Source: UBA7330 sp965243485 | Lineage (GTDB): Bacteria; Bacteroidota; Bacteroidia; Cytophagales; Cyclobacteriaceae | NCBI GenBank assembly: GCA_965243485.1 | Contig: CBDEVP010000001.1 | Coordinates: 3,224,001-3,288,000 of the forward strand | Length of the DNA stretch: 64,000 nucleotides | Direction of reading: 5' to 3' | In this document: in pieces, positions 17,277-25,657 of the stretch | How the letters are laid out: each line of letters begins with the position of its first letter | How positions within the stretch are numbered: position 1 is the first letter of the stretch | Notes under the pieces: generated by a model | What the model saw: only the letters and a program-made list of their open reading frames with translations | Databases searched by the model: none | What the model was told of the DNA's origin: nothing | Made by a program: the position numbers and the translations under genes

Positions 17277-19307
17277 ATGATGAAAAGCATATTTAAACAA
17301 GCCTTACTGGTCGCAACATTCGGACTGGTAATATTTACAATTGCGTGTAATGATGATGAGGAGCTGCCCCAGGTAGAGGCAGGATTTACCTCAAGCATTA
17401 ATCAGGAAACCGGAGTAGTTACTTTTACCAATACATCGGTGAATGCAACTGATTACTCCTGGGATTTTGGTGATGGAACATCATCGACACAGGAAAACCC
17501 GACTAAAACTTATACCGAAGATGGGGATTATGATGTAGTTCTTACCGCATCAAATGGTTCGGTTGCAGATACATTTGAAGAGACCATCACCATTGCCCTG
17601 GTCGTTGTGGATGAAACAGCCCCAGTGATTACGCTGGAAGGAGCTGCTACGGTAGAAATTGAAATTGGTGAAGACTACACGGATGCGGGTGCAACGGCAA
17701 CGGATGATGTGGATGGTAATGTCACCGAAAATATCATCGTGGGCGGTGATCAGGTAAATACTTTCCAGCCAGGCACCTACACCATCACTTACAATGTCAC
17801 TGACAATGCAGGAAACGCCGCTACCCAAGTGACCAGAACAGTAACAGTAACCTGGGAAGGAAGTGGCCTGCTGACCAATGGAGATTTTGAAGACGGCAAC
17901 ACGGGCTGGACTGGCAACGGGCTTGATGTACGAACGGAAGGTGGCAACAGCTATACCTTTGCAAATGTCACCACTGCCGGAGCATCATTTGATGTCAATG
18001 TCAGTCAGATCCTTGAACTCACTGCAGGTTCCACTTACATGCTTTCATTCAATGCCTCTTCTGATATGGAGCGTACCCTAATTGCAGGTATTGGTCTCAA
18101 TTCAGGAAATTTTGCGTCTTCTACTGAAACCGTGAATTTAAATACTGCAACACAAAGATTTTCTTTGGTTTTGAGGGCAACTTTCGGTGACATGAACAGC
18201 CGTGTCCTATTTGACATGGGGGCTGCTGTCGGTGTGGTTGTGATCGACAATGTTTCTTTGATGGAGATTGATGATCCTGCTCCTGCTCCAATCGATGCTC
18301 CTGAAACTCCAATGTTAGCAGAGGGTGATGTGAAATCATTATTCAGTGATGCTTATACCGATGTTCCGGTTGATACATGGTCTGCAGAATGGGATGATGC
18401 CTATCAGGAAGATGTCATGATTGCTGGCAACACGGTCAAGAAAGTGTATTTTGGTCGTAGCCAGGGAGGATTTCTTGGAGTGGATTTTAGCAGCAATTCT
18501 TTTGATGCGAGCGTCTATACTCATTTCCATATGGATTACTGGATAGCTGATGATTTCACTCCCGGTCAGATCCTGAATCCAAAATGGTCTAATCATGCTC
18601 CCACTGGTGGTGAAATCAATGCGTTTGAGTATACAAATGCGATTGGAGATGGTCAGAGCGGTACATGGAGATCCATCGATGTACCAATTTCAAGCTTCGC
18701 TGCTGGGTCTACCATAAGGGATAACCTGGCTCAGCTCATCATTGCTACCGGTCAGACACTGGAAGTGGTGTATCTGGATAATATATATCTATATACCGCT
18801 GAAATAACTGCAGGGCCGGAGCTCTATTTGGATGGACTTAATAATGCAAGTGATGTAAACAGCTGGACAAAAATTGCAGATGCTACAGGTAATGCAAATG
18901 TTACCATTGCTCACAGTGCAGATGGTGGAGTAGATGGAACAGGAGCCATCGAGCTGGCAATCAATGTGGATGCTGGAGGAGCTTATATCCTGCGATACCA
19001 GAAGACTGTTGATTATGCAGGCAATGCCGGTGTCAGGGTATCTTACGATGCGAAGGTGACATCAGCCATCAGCGGGTCAGCTCTTCATTTCCAATCACAG
19101 GTTCCCCAGGATGGCGGAGGAATTATAACCACCAATACTTTTGACACTCAAAATCAGATCAACGATACCGGATTCATTACCATCTCTCAGGATATTACCG
19201 GAGTGGGTACGGGAACTGACTTTATCATTGATCTCAATTTTGCTACCGGTGGTGCTGCACAGGGATCAGTGTTGATTGATAATATCAAAATCGAAGCAAT
19301 CGAATAA
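17277..19307 (+). CDS. PKD/Ig/CBM-type surface glycan-binding lipoprotein
   Basis: 676 residues. Lipoprotein signal ending T-I-A-C. Modules in order: PKD domain (about 35-105; YSWDFGDGTSS), a DUF5011/HYR-like Ig domain (about 112-190; TDAGATATDDVDGNVT), a CBM4-like jelly roll (about 197-325; NGDFEDGNTGW...DNVSLMEI), a module starting FSDAYTDVPVDTW (about 350-505), and a final jelly roll (about 510-676; DGLNNASD ... LIDNIKIEAI). The fourth module is homologous to the C-terminus of the lipoprotein at 14997. No catalytic site is seen, so a binding role is inferred. It is the last gene before an internal terminator. Confidence 0.8.
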   Translation: MMKSIFKQALLVATFGLVIFTIACNDDEELPQVEAGFTSSINQETGVVTFTNTSVNATDYSWDFGDGTSSTQENPTKTYTEDGDYDVVLTASNGSVADTFEETITIALVVVDETAPVITLEGAATVEIEIGEDYTDAGATATDDVDGNVTENIIVGGDQVNTFQPGTYTITYNVTDNAGNAATQVTRTVTVTWEGSGLLTNGDFEDGNTGWTGNGLDVRTEGGNSYTFANVTTAGASFDVNVSQILELTAGSTYMLSFNASSDMERTLIAGIGLNSGNFASSTETVNLNTATQRFSLVLRATFGDMNSRVLFDMGAAVGVVVIDNVSLMEIDDPAPAPIDAPETPMLAEGDVKSLFSDAYTDVPVDTWSAEWDDAYQEDVMIAGNTVKKVYFGRSQGGFLGVDFSSNSFDASVYTHFHMDYWIADDFTPGQILNPKWSNHAPTGGEINAFEYTNAIGDGQSGTWRSIDVPISSFAAGSTIRDNLAQLIIATGQTLEVVYLDNIYLYTAEITAGPELYLDGLNNASDVNSWTKIADATGNANVTIAHSADGGVDGTGAIELAINVDAGGAYILRYQKTVDYAGNAGVRVSYDAKVTSAISGSALHFQSQVPQDGGGIITTNTFDTQNQINDTGFITISQDITGVGTGTDFIIDLNFATGGAAQGSVLIDNIKIEAIE

Positions 19308-19320
19308 CTTAAAAATCTAT

Positions 19321-19348
19321 AAATGCCGGGCTCCCTTGCCCGGCATTT
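19321..19348 (+). terminator. Strong intra-operon rho-independent terminator/attenuator
   Basis: Perfect 11-bp stem AAATGCCGGGC / GCCCGGCATTT with a 6-base loop, followed by ATTTATTAGTT. It starts 13 bases after the preceding stop. It would end or dampen transcription after the exported-protein genes, leaving the downstream genes at a lower level or under their own promoter. Confidence 0.85.
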
Positions 19349-19356
19349 ATTAGTTC

Positions 19357-22300
19357 ATGTTTCCTTATGAATCCACTTCATTCAAAGGAAGCTGTACTTT
19401 TCTAATAGACTTCAATACTTTATTTTTTATATCAACTTTGAGTAAGCCTGATCTTTCTATTGTAGATATTGAGGGGGAATCTTTCTTCAAAATATCCAAT
19501 CATGACACGATGAGTCCATTTCTCATGAGCATCGTGAGTGATTCCAATCACTGGATGTTTATTTCCAGCAACGGGGGTCTTACAGCAGGCAGGAAGAATG
19601 CGGAGCATGCCCTCTTTCCTTATTACACGGATGATAAGCTGTCCGAATTTTATGACATCACAGGTAGCAAATCCATCTTCCGGATCATAAAGGATGGTAA
19701 CATTAGTATTTGGGAACCCTTTGCTGAGCATCATTTAGGGAAGTACTCCTATTTAAGAAACTTATATAAAAACTACTACGGCAATAAAGTCATCTTTGAA
19801 GAGATCAATGAAGACCTTGGTCTTACCTTCAGATATCAGTGGAACAGCAGCAACCTGTATGGTTTCGTCAGAAAATGTGAACTGATCAATCACTCCGGAT
19901 CTGAAGTGACTGTCGCACTATTGGATGGCATTCAGAATATCATGCCTCATGGGGTTTCCTCGGATCTCCAGGTGAGACAAAGCAACCTTGTAGATGCTTA
20001 TAAAAGAAACGAACTGGTCGCTGAACAAGGCATAGGGATCTATTCTCTGAGTGCGATCATTGTAGACCGTGCAGAGCCCAGCGAAGCTTTAAAGGCAAAT
20101 GTTGCCTGGTCTATAGGTACCGATGATCCGGTTTATTTGCTGACCTCGCAACAGCTTCCGGCCTTCAGAAGGGGACAAGAAATTCACACTGAATCAGATG
20201 AGAAGGCCCGTAAAGGAGCCTACTTCATTTCCACCGAGATCAAATTGTCCCCTGAGGAGGAAAAACGCTGGATGATCGTTGCCAATGTCAATCAGTCAGC
20301 TGCATCCATCGCAGCACTTTGCGATCAGCTGGGTAATGAAAGGGATATGGTCGGACTGATCAACAGGGATATCGAAAAAGGAAGTATAAACCTGAACAAT
20401 CTTGTTTCTTCCTCCGATGGTCTCCAACTCACCGAAGACAAACTGCGAAATGCCAGACACTATTCCAACACGCTCTTCAATATCATGCGGGGGGGCATTT
20501 TTGACAACAATTATCAAATTGAAAGATGGGATTTTGAAAATTACCTGATCAGGGCCAACAGAAAAGCGGAGCGTAACTGGAAACCATTGTTGAATGCTTT
20601 ACCGGAAACGATCCACCTGCAAGACCTTAGAAAGGTGGCGGTTGAAAATACCGACAGGGATTTTACCAGACTGGCCCTTGAATACCTGCCATTGAAATTT
20701 AGTCGCAGACACGGAGATCCAAGCAGGCCGTGGAACCGTTTCTCCATCAACACGCGCAGTGAGATCGATGGCTCAAAGATCCTGGATTATGAAGGGAACT
20801 GGCGCGACATCTTTCAAAACTGGGAAGGGTTGGTTCATTCGTATCCCGAATTTATTGATGGTATGATCTTCAAATTTCTCAATGCCAGCACTTTCGACGG
20901 GTATAATCCATACAGAGTGACCAAGGATGGATTTGATTGGGAAACTATTGAACCACATGATCCCTGGTCCTATATAGGGTACTGGGGAGATCATCAGGTG
21001 ATCTATCTGCTTAAGTTTCTGGAATTTGCTTTTGGTCATTATCCAAACAGGCTGAGATCTTACTTCAAAAGTGACCTGTTTGTGTACGCTAACGTTCCCT
21101 ACAAAATCAAATCTTATGAGGAGATATTGAAAGATCCGAAAGACACCATCGTATTTGACGAGTCCCTGGATCACCAAATCCGCTCGTTGAGGCAAGAAAT
21201 CGGAGCTGACGGAGCCCTGCTCAGAGATAAGGATGGAAACGTACATCGGGCCAATTTCATTGAAAAGATCCTGATTGTGGTGCTCGTAAAACTCTCAAAT
21301 TTTATCCCTGAGGGCGGCATCTGGATGAACACTCAACGTCCTGAATGGAATGACGCCAACAATGCCCTGGTAGGGAATGGTGTTTCCATGGTAACCCTTT
21401 GTTATCTAAGGAGATTTCTGTCTTTTATTGATGAGGTGGTGGACACCCAAGCGGGGGATGGATATTCGCTATCGGAGGAGGTGGCGGTCTTTTTCAAAGA
21501 GATTACCGGAATTTTATCGGGAAATTTATCCACTTTATCTTCAGGTTTATCGGACGAGCAAAGAAAACTGATCCTTGATAGCCTGGGCACGGCCGGCAGC
21601 AGATACAGGGATCAGGTTTATACAAAATCATTTTCAGGCAAGCGGAGCAAAATCACCACCGCGGATCTTAAGGAGTTTATTGAACTGGGCTTGAAGTATC
21701 TGAACCCTTCAATTGAAGCCAACAAGCGAGAGGATGGTATGTACCATGCATACAACATCATGTCCCTAAAGAATGAAAAGGAAGTTACAATAGGAAACTT
21801 ACAGGAGATGCTGGAAGGTCAGGTGGCTGTGTTGAGCTCAGGGTATCTTTCTTCACAGGATAGCCTGGATGTGCTTGATGCTTTGAAAAGCAGCAAACTC
21901 TTCAGAGAGGATCAATACAGTTATTTGCTGTATCCCAACAAAGATCTTCCTGGATTCATGGTCAAAAATGTCATCCCGGAAAATAAGGTAATGTCTTCCC
22001 GGTTATTGAAGCAATTAGTGTCTGACAACAATACGGCAGTCATCGAAAAAGATGTTAAAGGTCAGTACCATTTCAATGGGAATTTTAATAATGCCTCAGA
22101 CCTAAGAAAGGTGTTGAAAGCACTGGCTCTAAAAGGCTATAAAGACCTGATATTGAAGGAAGAGCATCAGGTGTTGCAGATTTTCGAGGATGTCTTCAAT
22201 CATAAGGCCTTTACCGGTCGGTCAGGGACTTTCTTTGGGTACGAAGGACTGGGATCTATTTACTGGCACATGGTATCCAAACTCCTGCTGGCAGTAGAAG

Positions 22301-22863
22301 AATGTTGTCTGCGTGCGGTGGAAGAAGAGGCATCAAAAGAGATCATTGGCCGGCTGATGGAGCATTACTACGAGATCAATGAGGGCATTGGTGTACATAA
22401 AAGCCCTGATCTCTATGGTGCTTTTCCGGTAGACCCCTATTCCCATACCCCTGCTGGCAAGGGGGTGCAGCAGCCGGGCATGACCGGCCAGGTGAAGGAA
22501 GATATTCTTAGCAGGATTGGCGAACTGGGGGTTCAGGTAAAGGAGGGGAGGGTTCATTTCAATCCTTCATTGCTGAGACGATCAGAATTTCTCAAGGCAA
22601 CTACAACCTTCGAATATACCGATATCAACCGGGAGCAAAAATCTATAGGGATACCTAAAGATTCGATGGTATTCACCTATTGTCAGATACCGGTCATTTA
22701 TCAGATAGGCGAAGGCAATTCAATAGATGTCAAATATATTGATGGTGAGACGGCTTCCTTTGAATCCCCGGAACTGGATGCGGAAACAAGTCAAAAGATA
22801 TTTTCCCGGACAGGTGAAATTGATCATCTGCGGGTAGTGGTAAACAGTTCGCAATTAAGATAG
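19357..22863 (+). CDS. GH149/GH94-like beta-1,3-oligoglucan phosphorylase (putative)
   Basis: Up to 1168 residues, the size of GH149 enzymes, with no signal peptide, hence cytoplasmic. Features of the GH94-related inverting phosphorylase clan: an N-terminal beta-sandwich with SNHDTMSPFLMSIVSDS and GGLTAGRKNAEHALFPYYTDDK, then an (alpha/alpha)6 core with WNRFSINTRSEIDGSK, GNWRDIFQNWEGLV, and SYIGYWGDHQVIYLLKFLEF (D545 of GYWGDHQ is a strong active-site candidate; the general acid is not proven here). Reaction by family: phosphorolysis of beta-1,3-gluco-oligosaccharides to glucose-1-phosphate. GH149 versus GH161 or GH94 is inferred from context and length. The ATG at 19357 directly follows the terminator. 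The first about 27 residues look non-native, and a TTG at 19438 giving LSKPDLSIVD is a credible alternative start. Confidence 0.75.
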   Translation: MFPYESTSFKGSCTFLIDFNTLFFISTLSKPDLSIVDIEGESFFKISNHDTMSPFLMSIVSDSNHWMFISSNGGLTAGRKNAEHALFPYYTDDKLSEFYDITGSKSIFRIIKDGNISIWEPFAEHHLGKYSYLRNLYKNYYGNKVIFEEINEDLGLTFRYQWNSSNLYGFVRKCELINHSGSEVTVALLDGIQNIMPHGVSSDLQVRQSNLVDAYKRNELVAEQGIGIYSLSAIIVDRAEPSEALKANVAWSIGTDDPVYLLTSQQLPAFRRGQEIHTESDEKARKGAYFISTEIKLSPEEEKRWMIVANVNQSAASIAALCDQLGNERDMVGLINRDIEKGSINLNNLVSSSDGLQLTEDKLRNARHYSNTLFNIMRGGIFDNNYQIERWDFENYLIRANRKAERNWKPLLNALPETIHLQDLRKVAVENTDRDFTRLALEYLPLKFSRRHGDPSRPWNRFSINTRSEIDGSKILDYEGNWRDIFQNWEGLVHSYPEFIDGMIFKFLNASTFDGYNPYRVTKDGFDWETIEPHDPWSYIGYWGDHQVIYLLKFLEFAFGHYPNRLRSYFKSDLFVYANVPYKIKSYEEILKDPKDTIVFDESLDHQIRSLRQEIGADGALLRDKDGNVHRANFIEKILIVVLVKLSNFIPEGGIWMNTQRPEWNDANNALVGNGVSMVTLCYLRRFLSFIDEVVDTQAGDGYSLSEEVAVFFKEITGILSGNLSTLSSGLSDEQRKLILDSLGTAGSRYRDQVYTKSFSGKRSKITTADLKEFIELGLKYLNPSIEANKREDGMYHAYNIMSLKNEKEVTIGNLQEMLEGQVAVLSSGYLSSQDSLDVLDALKSSKLFREDQYSYLLYPNKDLPGFMVKNVIPENKVMSSRLLKQLVSDNNTAVIEKDVKGQYHFNGNFNNASDLRKVLKALALKGYKDLILKEEHQVLQIFEDVFNHKAFTGRSGTFFGYEGLGSIYWHMVSKLLLAVEECCLRAVEEEASKEIIGRLMEHYYEINEGIGVHKSPDLYGAFPVDPYSHTPAGKGVQQPGMTGQVKEDILSRIGELGVQVKEGRVHFNPSLLRRSEFLKATTTFEYTDINREQKSIGIPKDSMVFTYCQIPVIYQIGEGNSIDVKYIDGETASFESPELDAETSQKIFSRTGEIDHLRVVVNSSQLR

Positions 22864-22872
22864 GGAAGGGTG

Positions 22873-24156
22873 ATGAAGGCCTCATGGAATATCATATTCG
22901 CCATCACAATCTCAGTCTTCACGATATCGTGTCAAAAAGGTCAAAATTACACTTCCATGCAATCAGAAAACAATGTGACAGCCAAAGATATTTTAGGGAA
23001 TCCTGCCTACCAGGCCATTTCATATGGAGGATACCGCGAAGCATCAAGGGAGGTAGAGCCTACATTTGATGAGCTCAAGGAGGACCTGAAGATCCTGTCG
23101 GCCATGGGCATCAAAGTATTGAGGACCTATAACGTGAAGTTGCCTCAGACAGCTAATCTCTTACAGGCTATCAGGGCGCTAAAGGAAGAGCAGCCGGAAT
23201 TTGAGATGTACCTCATGCTTGGGGCGTGGATCGACTGTAAAAATGCGTGGACGGACCTGCCACCGGATCATGATGAGGAAAGTGAAGAGAATGAATCGGA
23301 GATCGCCAGGGCAGTTGAGCTAACCAGAGAGTACCCGGACATCATTAAGATCATTGCAGTGGGGAACGAGGCCATGGTCAAATGGGCAGCGGCTTATTAT
23401 GTCCAGCCAGGAGTGATCTTAAAGTGGGTGAATCATTTACAGGAGCTGAAAGCATCCGGCAAGCTGCCGAAAGACCTTTGGATCACCAGCTCTGACAATT
23501 TTGCTTCCTGGGGAGGAGGAAACAAGGAATATCATGTGCAGGATCTGAATGAGCTGATCAGAGCTGTGGATTATATTTCGATGCATACCTATCCGATGCA
23601 TGATACGCACTATAATCCACAATTTTGGGGGGTACTGCCGGAAGAGCGAAGTCTCTCAAAAGAAGAGAAGATCCGTAGAGCGATGGAAAGAGCGCTTGAT
23701 TATGCCGTGGCTCAGTATGAAAGCGTGAAGACCTACATGGACAGTGTAGGAGAGGACAAACCGATCCATATCGGGGAGACCGGATGGGCCAGTGCATCGA
23801 ATGAACTCTATGGGCCTGAAGGTTCCAAAGCGACTGACGAATACAAAGAAGCCATGTATCATGACATGATGCGTGACTGGACCAATGAAAACAACATTTC
23901 ATGTTTCTATTTCCAGGCCTTCGATGAACCCTGGAAGGATGCCGGAAATCCCGGGGGGTCTGAAAATCATTTCGGTTTGCTTACCGTGGATGGCCGGGCA
24001 AAATACGTTCTCTGGTCGTTGGTGGATCGGGGAGTTTTTAAAGGTCTGACAAGAGGTGGAAATACCATCACAAAAACCTTTGATGGAAATAAGCAAGAGC
24101 TGATCAAAAGCATTGCTGTACCTCCTAAAAAACCAAAACTAAGTCTGACATTCTAA
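22873..24156 (+). CDS. GH17 beta-1,3-glucanase-like lipoprotein
   Basis: 427 residues from ATG 22873 (a GTG at 22870 is in frame). Lipobox T-I-S-C near residue 20. TIM-barrel GH17 features: LSAMGIKVLRTYNV at strand 2, acid/base E166 in IAVGNEAM, nucleophile E302 in HIGETGWAS, and a YFQAFDEPWK block near the end. It is longer than minimal GH17 domains because of insertions around residues 120-140 and 215-260. Predicted to hydrolyse, or transglycosylate, beta-1,3-gluco-oligosaccharides at the membrane, facing the periplasm or outside. It starts within 10 bases of the phosphorylase stop, so translation is probably coupled. Confidence 0.88.
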   Translation: MKASWNIIFAITISVFTISCQKGQNYTSMQSENNVTAKDILGNPAYQAISYGGYREASREVEPTFDELKEDLKILSAMGIKVLRTYNVKLPQTANLLQAIRALKEEQPEFEMYLMLGAWIDCKNAWTDLPPDHDEESEENESEIARAVELTREYPDIIKIIAVGNEAMVKWAAAYYVQPGVILKWVNHLQELKASGKLPKDLWITSSDNFASWGGGNKEYHVQDLNELIRAVDYISMHTYPMHDTHYNPQFWGVLPEERSLSKEEKIRRAMERALDYAVAQYESVKTYMDSVGEDKPIHIGETGWASASNELYGPEGSKATDEYKEAMYHDMMRDWTNENNISCFYFQAFDEPWKDAGNPGGSENHFGLLTVDGRAKYVLWSLVDRGVFKGLTRGGNTITKTFDGNKQELIKSIAVPPKKPKLSLTF

Positions 24157-24163
24157 CCGGGAC

Positions 24164-25657
24164 ATGAATAGCACATCCACTGTAAGGACAGATAATAACA
24201 CCGACATCAGTAGTCTTGATGTAAAGGTGTTTGAAACATCTGCCAGTGGAAATAAGCATGTGGAGGTAAGATCATATGAGTCACAGGAAACAGATGGGAT
24301 CATAAAAATCAACCCTGATGAGACTTTCCAGTCGATCACCGGTTTTGGAGGTTCATTTACCAAATCCTCGGCCTTGCTTCTGAACCAGTTGAGCGCTCAT
24401 AAACGTCAGGAGGTGCTGGAGGCTTATTTTGGGGAGTCTGGAGCAAAATATTCACTGACCAGAACTCATATCAATTCCTGTGATTTTTCGCCTTACCACT
24501 ATTGTTATGCTCCGGTGGCCGGAGACAGTGAGCTCCACGATTTCTCGATCGAAGAGGATAAGAAAGATCTGATTCCCATGATCAGGGATGCACAGGCGAT
24601 TTCTAAAGAAGGCTTCAGGATCATCTCATCGCCCTGGACGGCTCCGCCCTGGATGAAAGACAACAATCATTGGGTGGGTGGCAGGTTGTTGAAAAAATAT
24701 TATCCGGTCTGGGCGTGGTATTTTCTAAAATACCTGAATGCCTATGCGAAAGAAGGTATTGATATCTGGGGAATCACCGTGGAGAACGAGCCTCTTGGGA
24801 ACGGGAACAACTGGGAAAGCATGCATTTCACCCCGAAGGAGATGACAGACTTTGTGAAAGATCACCTGGGTCCGGTCCTTGAAAGGGAGGGGAAGGGCCA
24901 TGTCAGGATACTGGGTTTTGATCAGAACAGAGCTGAATTAAAGGAATGGGTGGATGCCATGTATGCGGATGAGGCAGCTTGTAAATATTTCTCAGGAACA
25001 GCTATTCACTGGTATGGCAGCACCTTTAAGCATTTTCCTGACACATTGCAATATGCGCATTCAATAGCTCCGGAAAAACATCTGATCCAGACAGAGGCAT
25101 GTATTGACGCTGAGGTGCCAAGGTGGAGAGATGATGACTGGTATTGGAGAGAGGAGGCCACCGACTGGGGCTGGGATTGGGCGCCGGAGGATCAAAAGTG
25201 GTTGCATCCACGGTATACTCCTGTGTACAGATATGCCTCGGACATCATCGGTTGTTTGAATAACCGGGTGGATGGCTGGGTTGACTGGAACATGGTGCTC
25301 AACAGACAGGGAGGTCCTAACTGGGCCAGGAACTGGTGCATCGCCCCGGTCATCGTTGATCCCGATACGGATGAAATTTATTATACCCCCTTGTATTACA
25401 TCATGAGTCATTTCAGCCGGTATATGAGGCCCGGTGCAATCCGTGTGGGGCATTCCAGTGAAATTGAAACTCTTGAAGTAACCGCCGCTCAAAATCCTGA
25501 TGGTTCGATTGTGGTCATTGTTTTGAATAAGGGAGCACAGTCACACAATTTTTCTTTGTTAGTGAGTAATCACTCAAAGCCACTGACGATACAGGGACGG
25601 ACCCTTCAAACAATATTGATTCAACTTAAACCGCAAGAATTATGTCAATCGGAGTAA
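24164..25657 (+). CDS. GH30 beta-glucanase/beta-glucosidase, apparently cytoplasmic
   Basis: 497 residues with the GH30 pattern: FQSITGFGGSFTKSSA, SLTRTHINSCDFSP, SSPWTAPPWMKDN, acid/base E209 in TVENEP, AIHWYG, and nucleophile E311 in IQTEACID; a beta-sandwich closes the C-terminus. Best resemblance is to GH30 subfamilies 1/3, which cleave beta-1,6-glucosidic or related beta-glucosides, fitting removal of the beta-1,6 branches of laminarin; the subfamily is inferred. The N-terminus (MNSTSTVRTDNN) shows no signal peptide or lipobox, which is unusual because many GH30 enzymes in such loci are exported. Seven bases follow the GH17 stop, and its own end overlaps the next gene by 16 bp. Confidence 0.9.
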   Translation: MNSTSTVRTDNNTDISSLDVKVFETSASGNKHVEVRSYESQETDGIIKINPDETFQSITGFGGSFTKSSALLLNQLSAHKRQEVLEAYFGESGAKYSLTRTHINSCDFSPYHYCYAPVAGDSELHDFSIEEDKKDLIPMIRDAQAISKEGFRIISSPWTAPPWMKDNNHWVGGRLLKKYYPVWAWYFLKYLNAYAKEGIDIWGITVENEPLGNGNNWESMHFTPKEMTDFVKDHLGPVLEREGKGHVRILGFDQNRAELKEWVDAMYADEAACKYFSGTAIHWYGSTFKHFPDTLQYAHSIAPEKHLIQTEACIDAEVPRWRDDDWYWREEATDWGWDWAPEDQKWLHPRYTPVYRYASDIIGCLNNRVDGWVDWNMVLNRQGGPNWARNWCIAPVIVDPDTDEIYYTPLYYIMSHFSRYMRPGAIRVGHSSEIETLEVTAAQNPDGSIVVIVLNKGAQSHNFSLLVSNHSKPLTIQGRTLQTILIQLKPQELCQSE

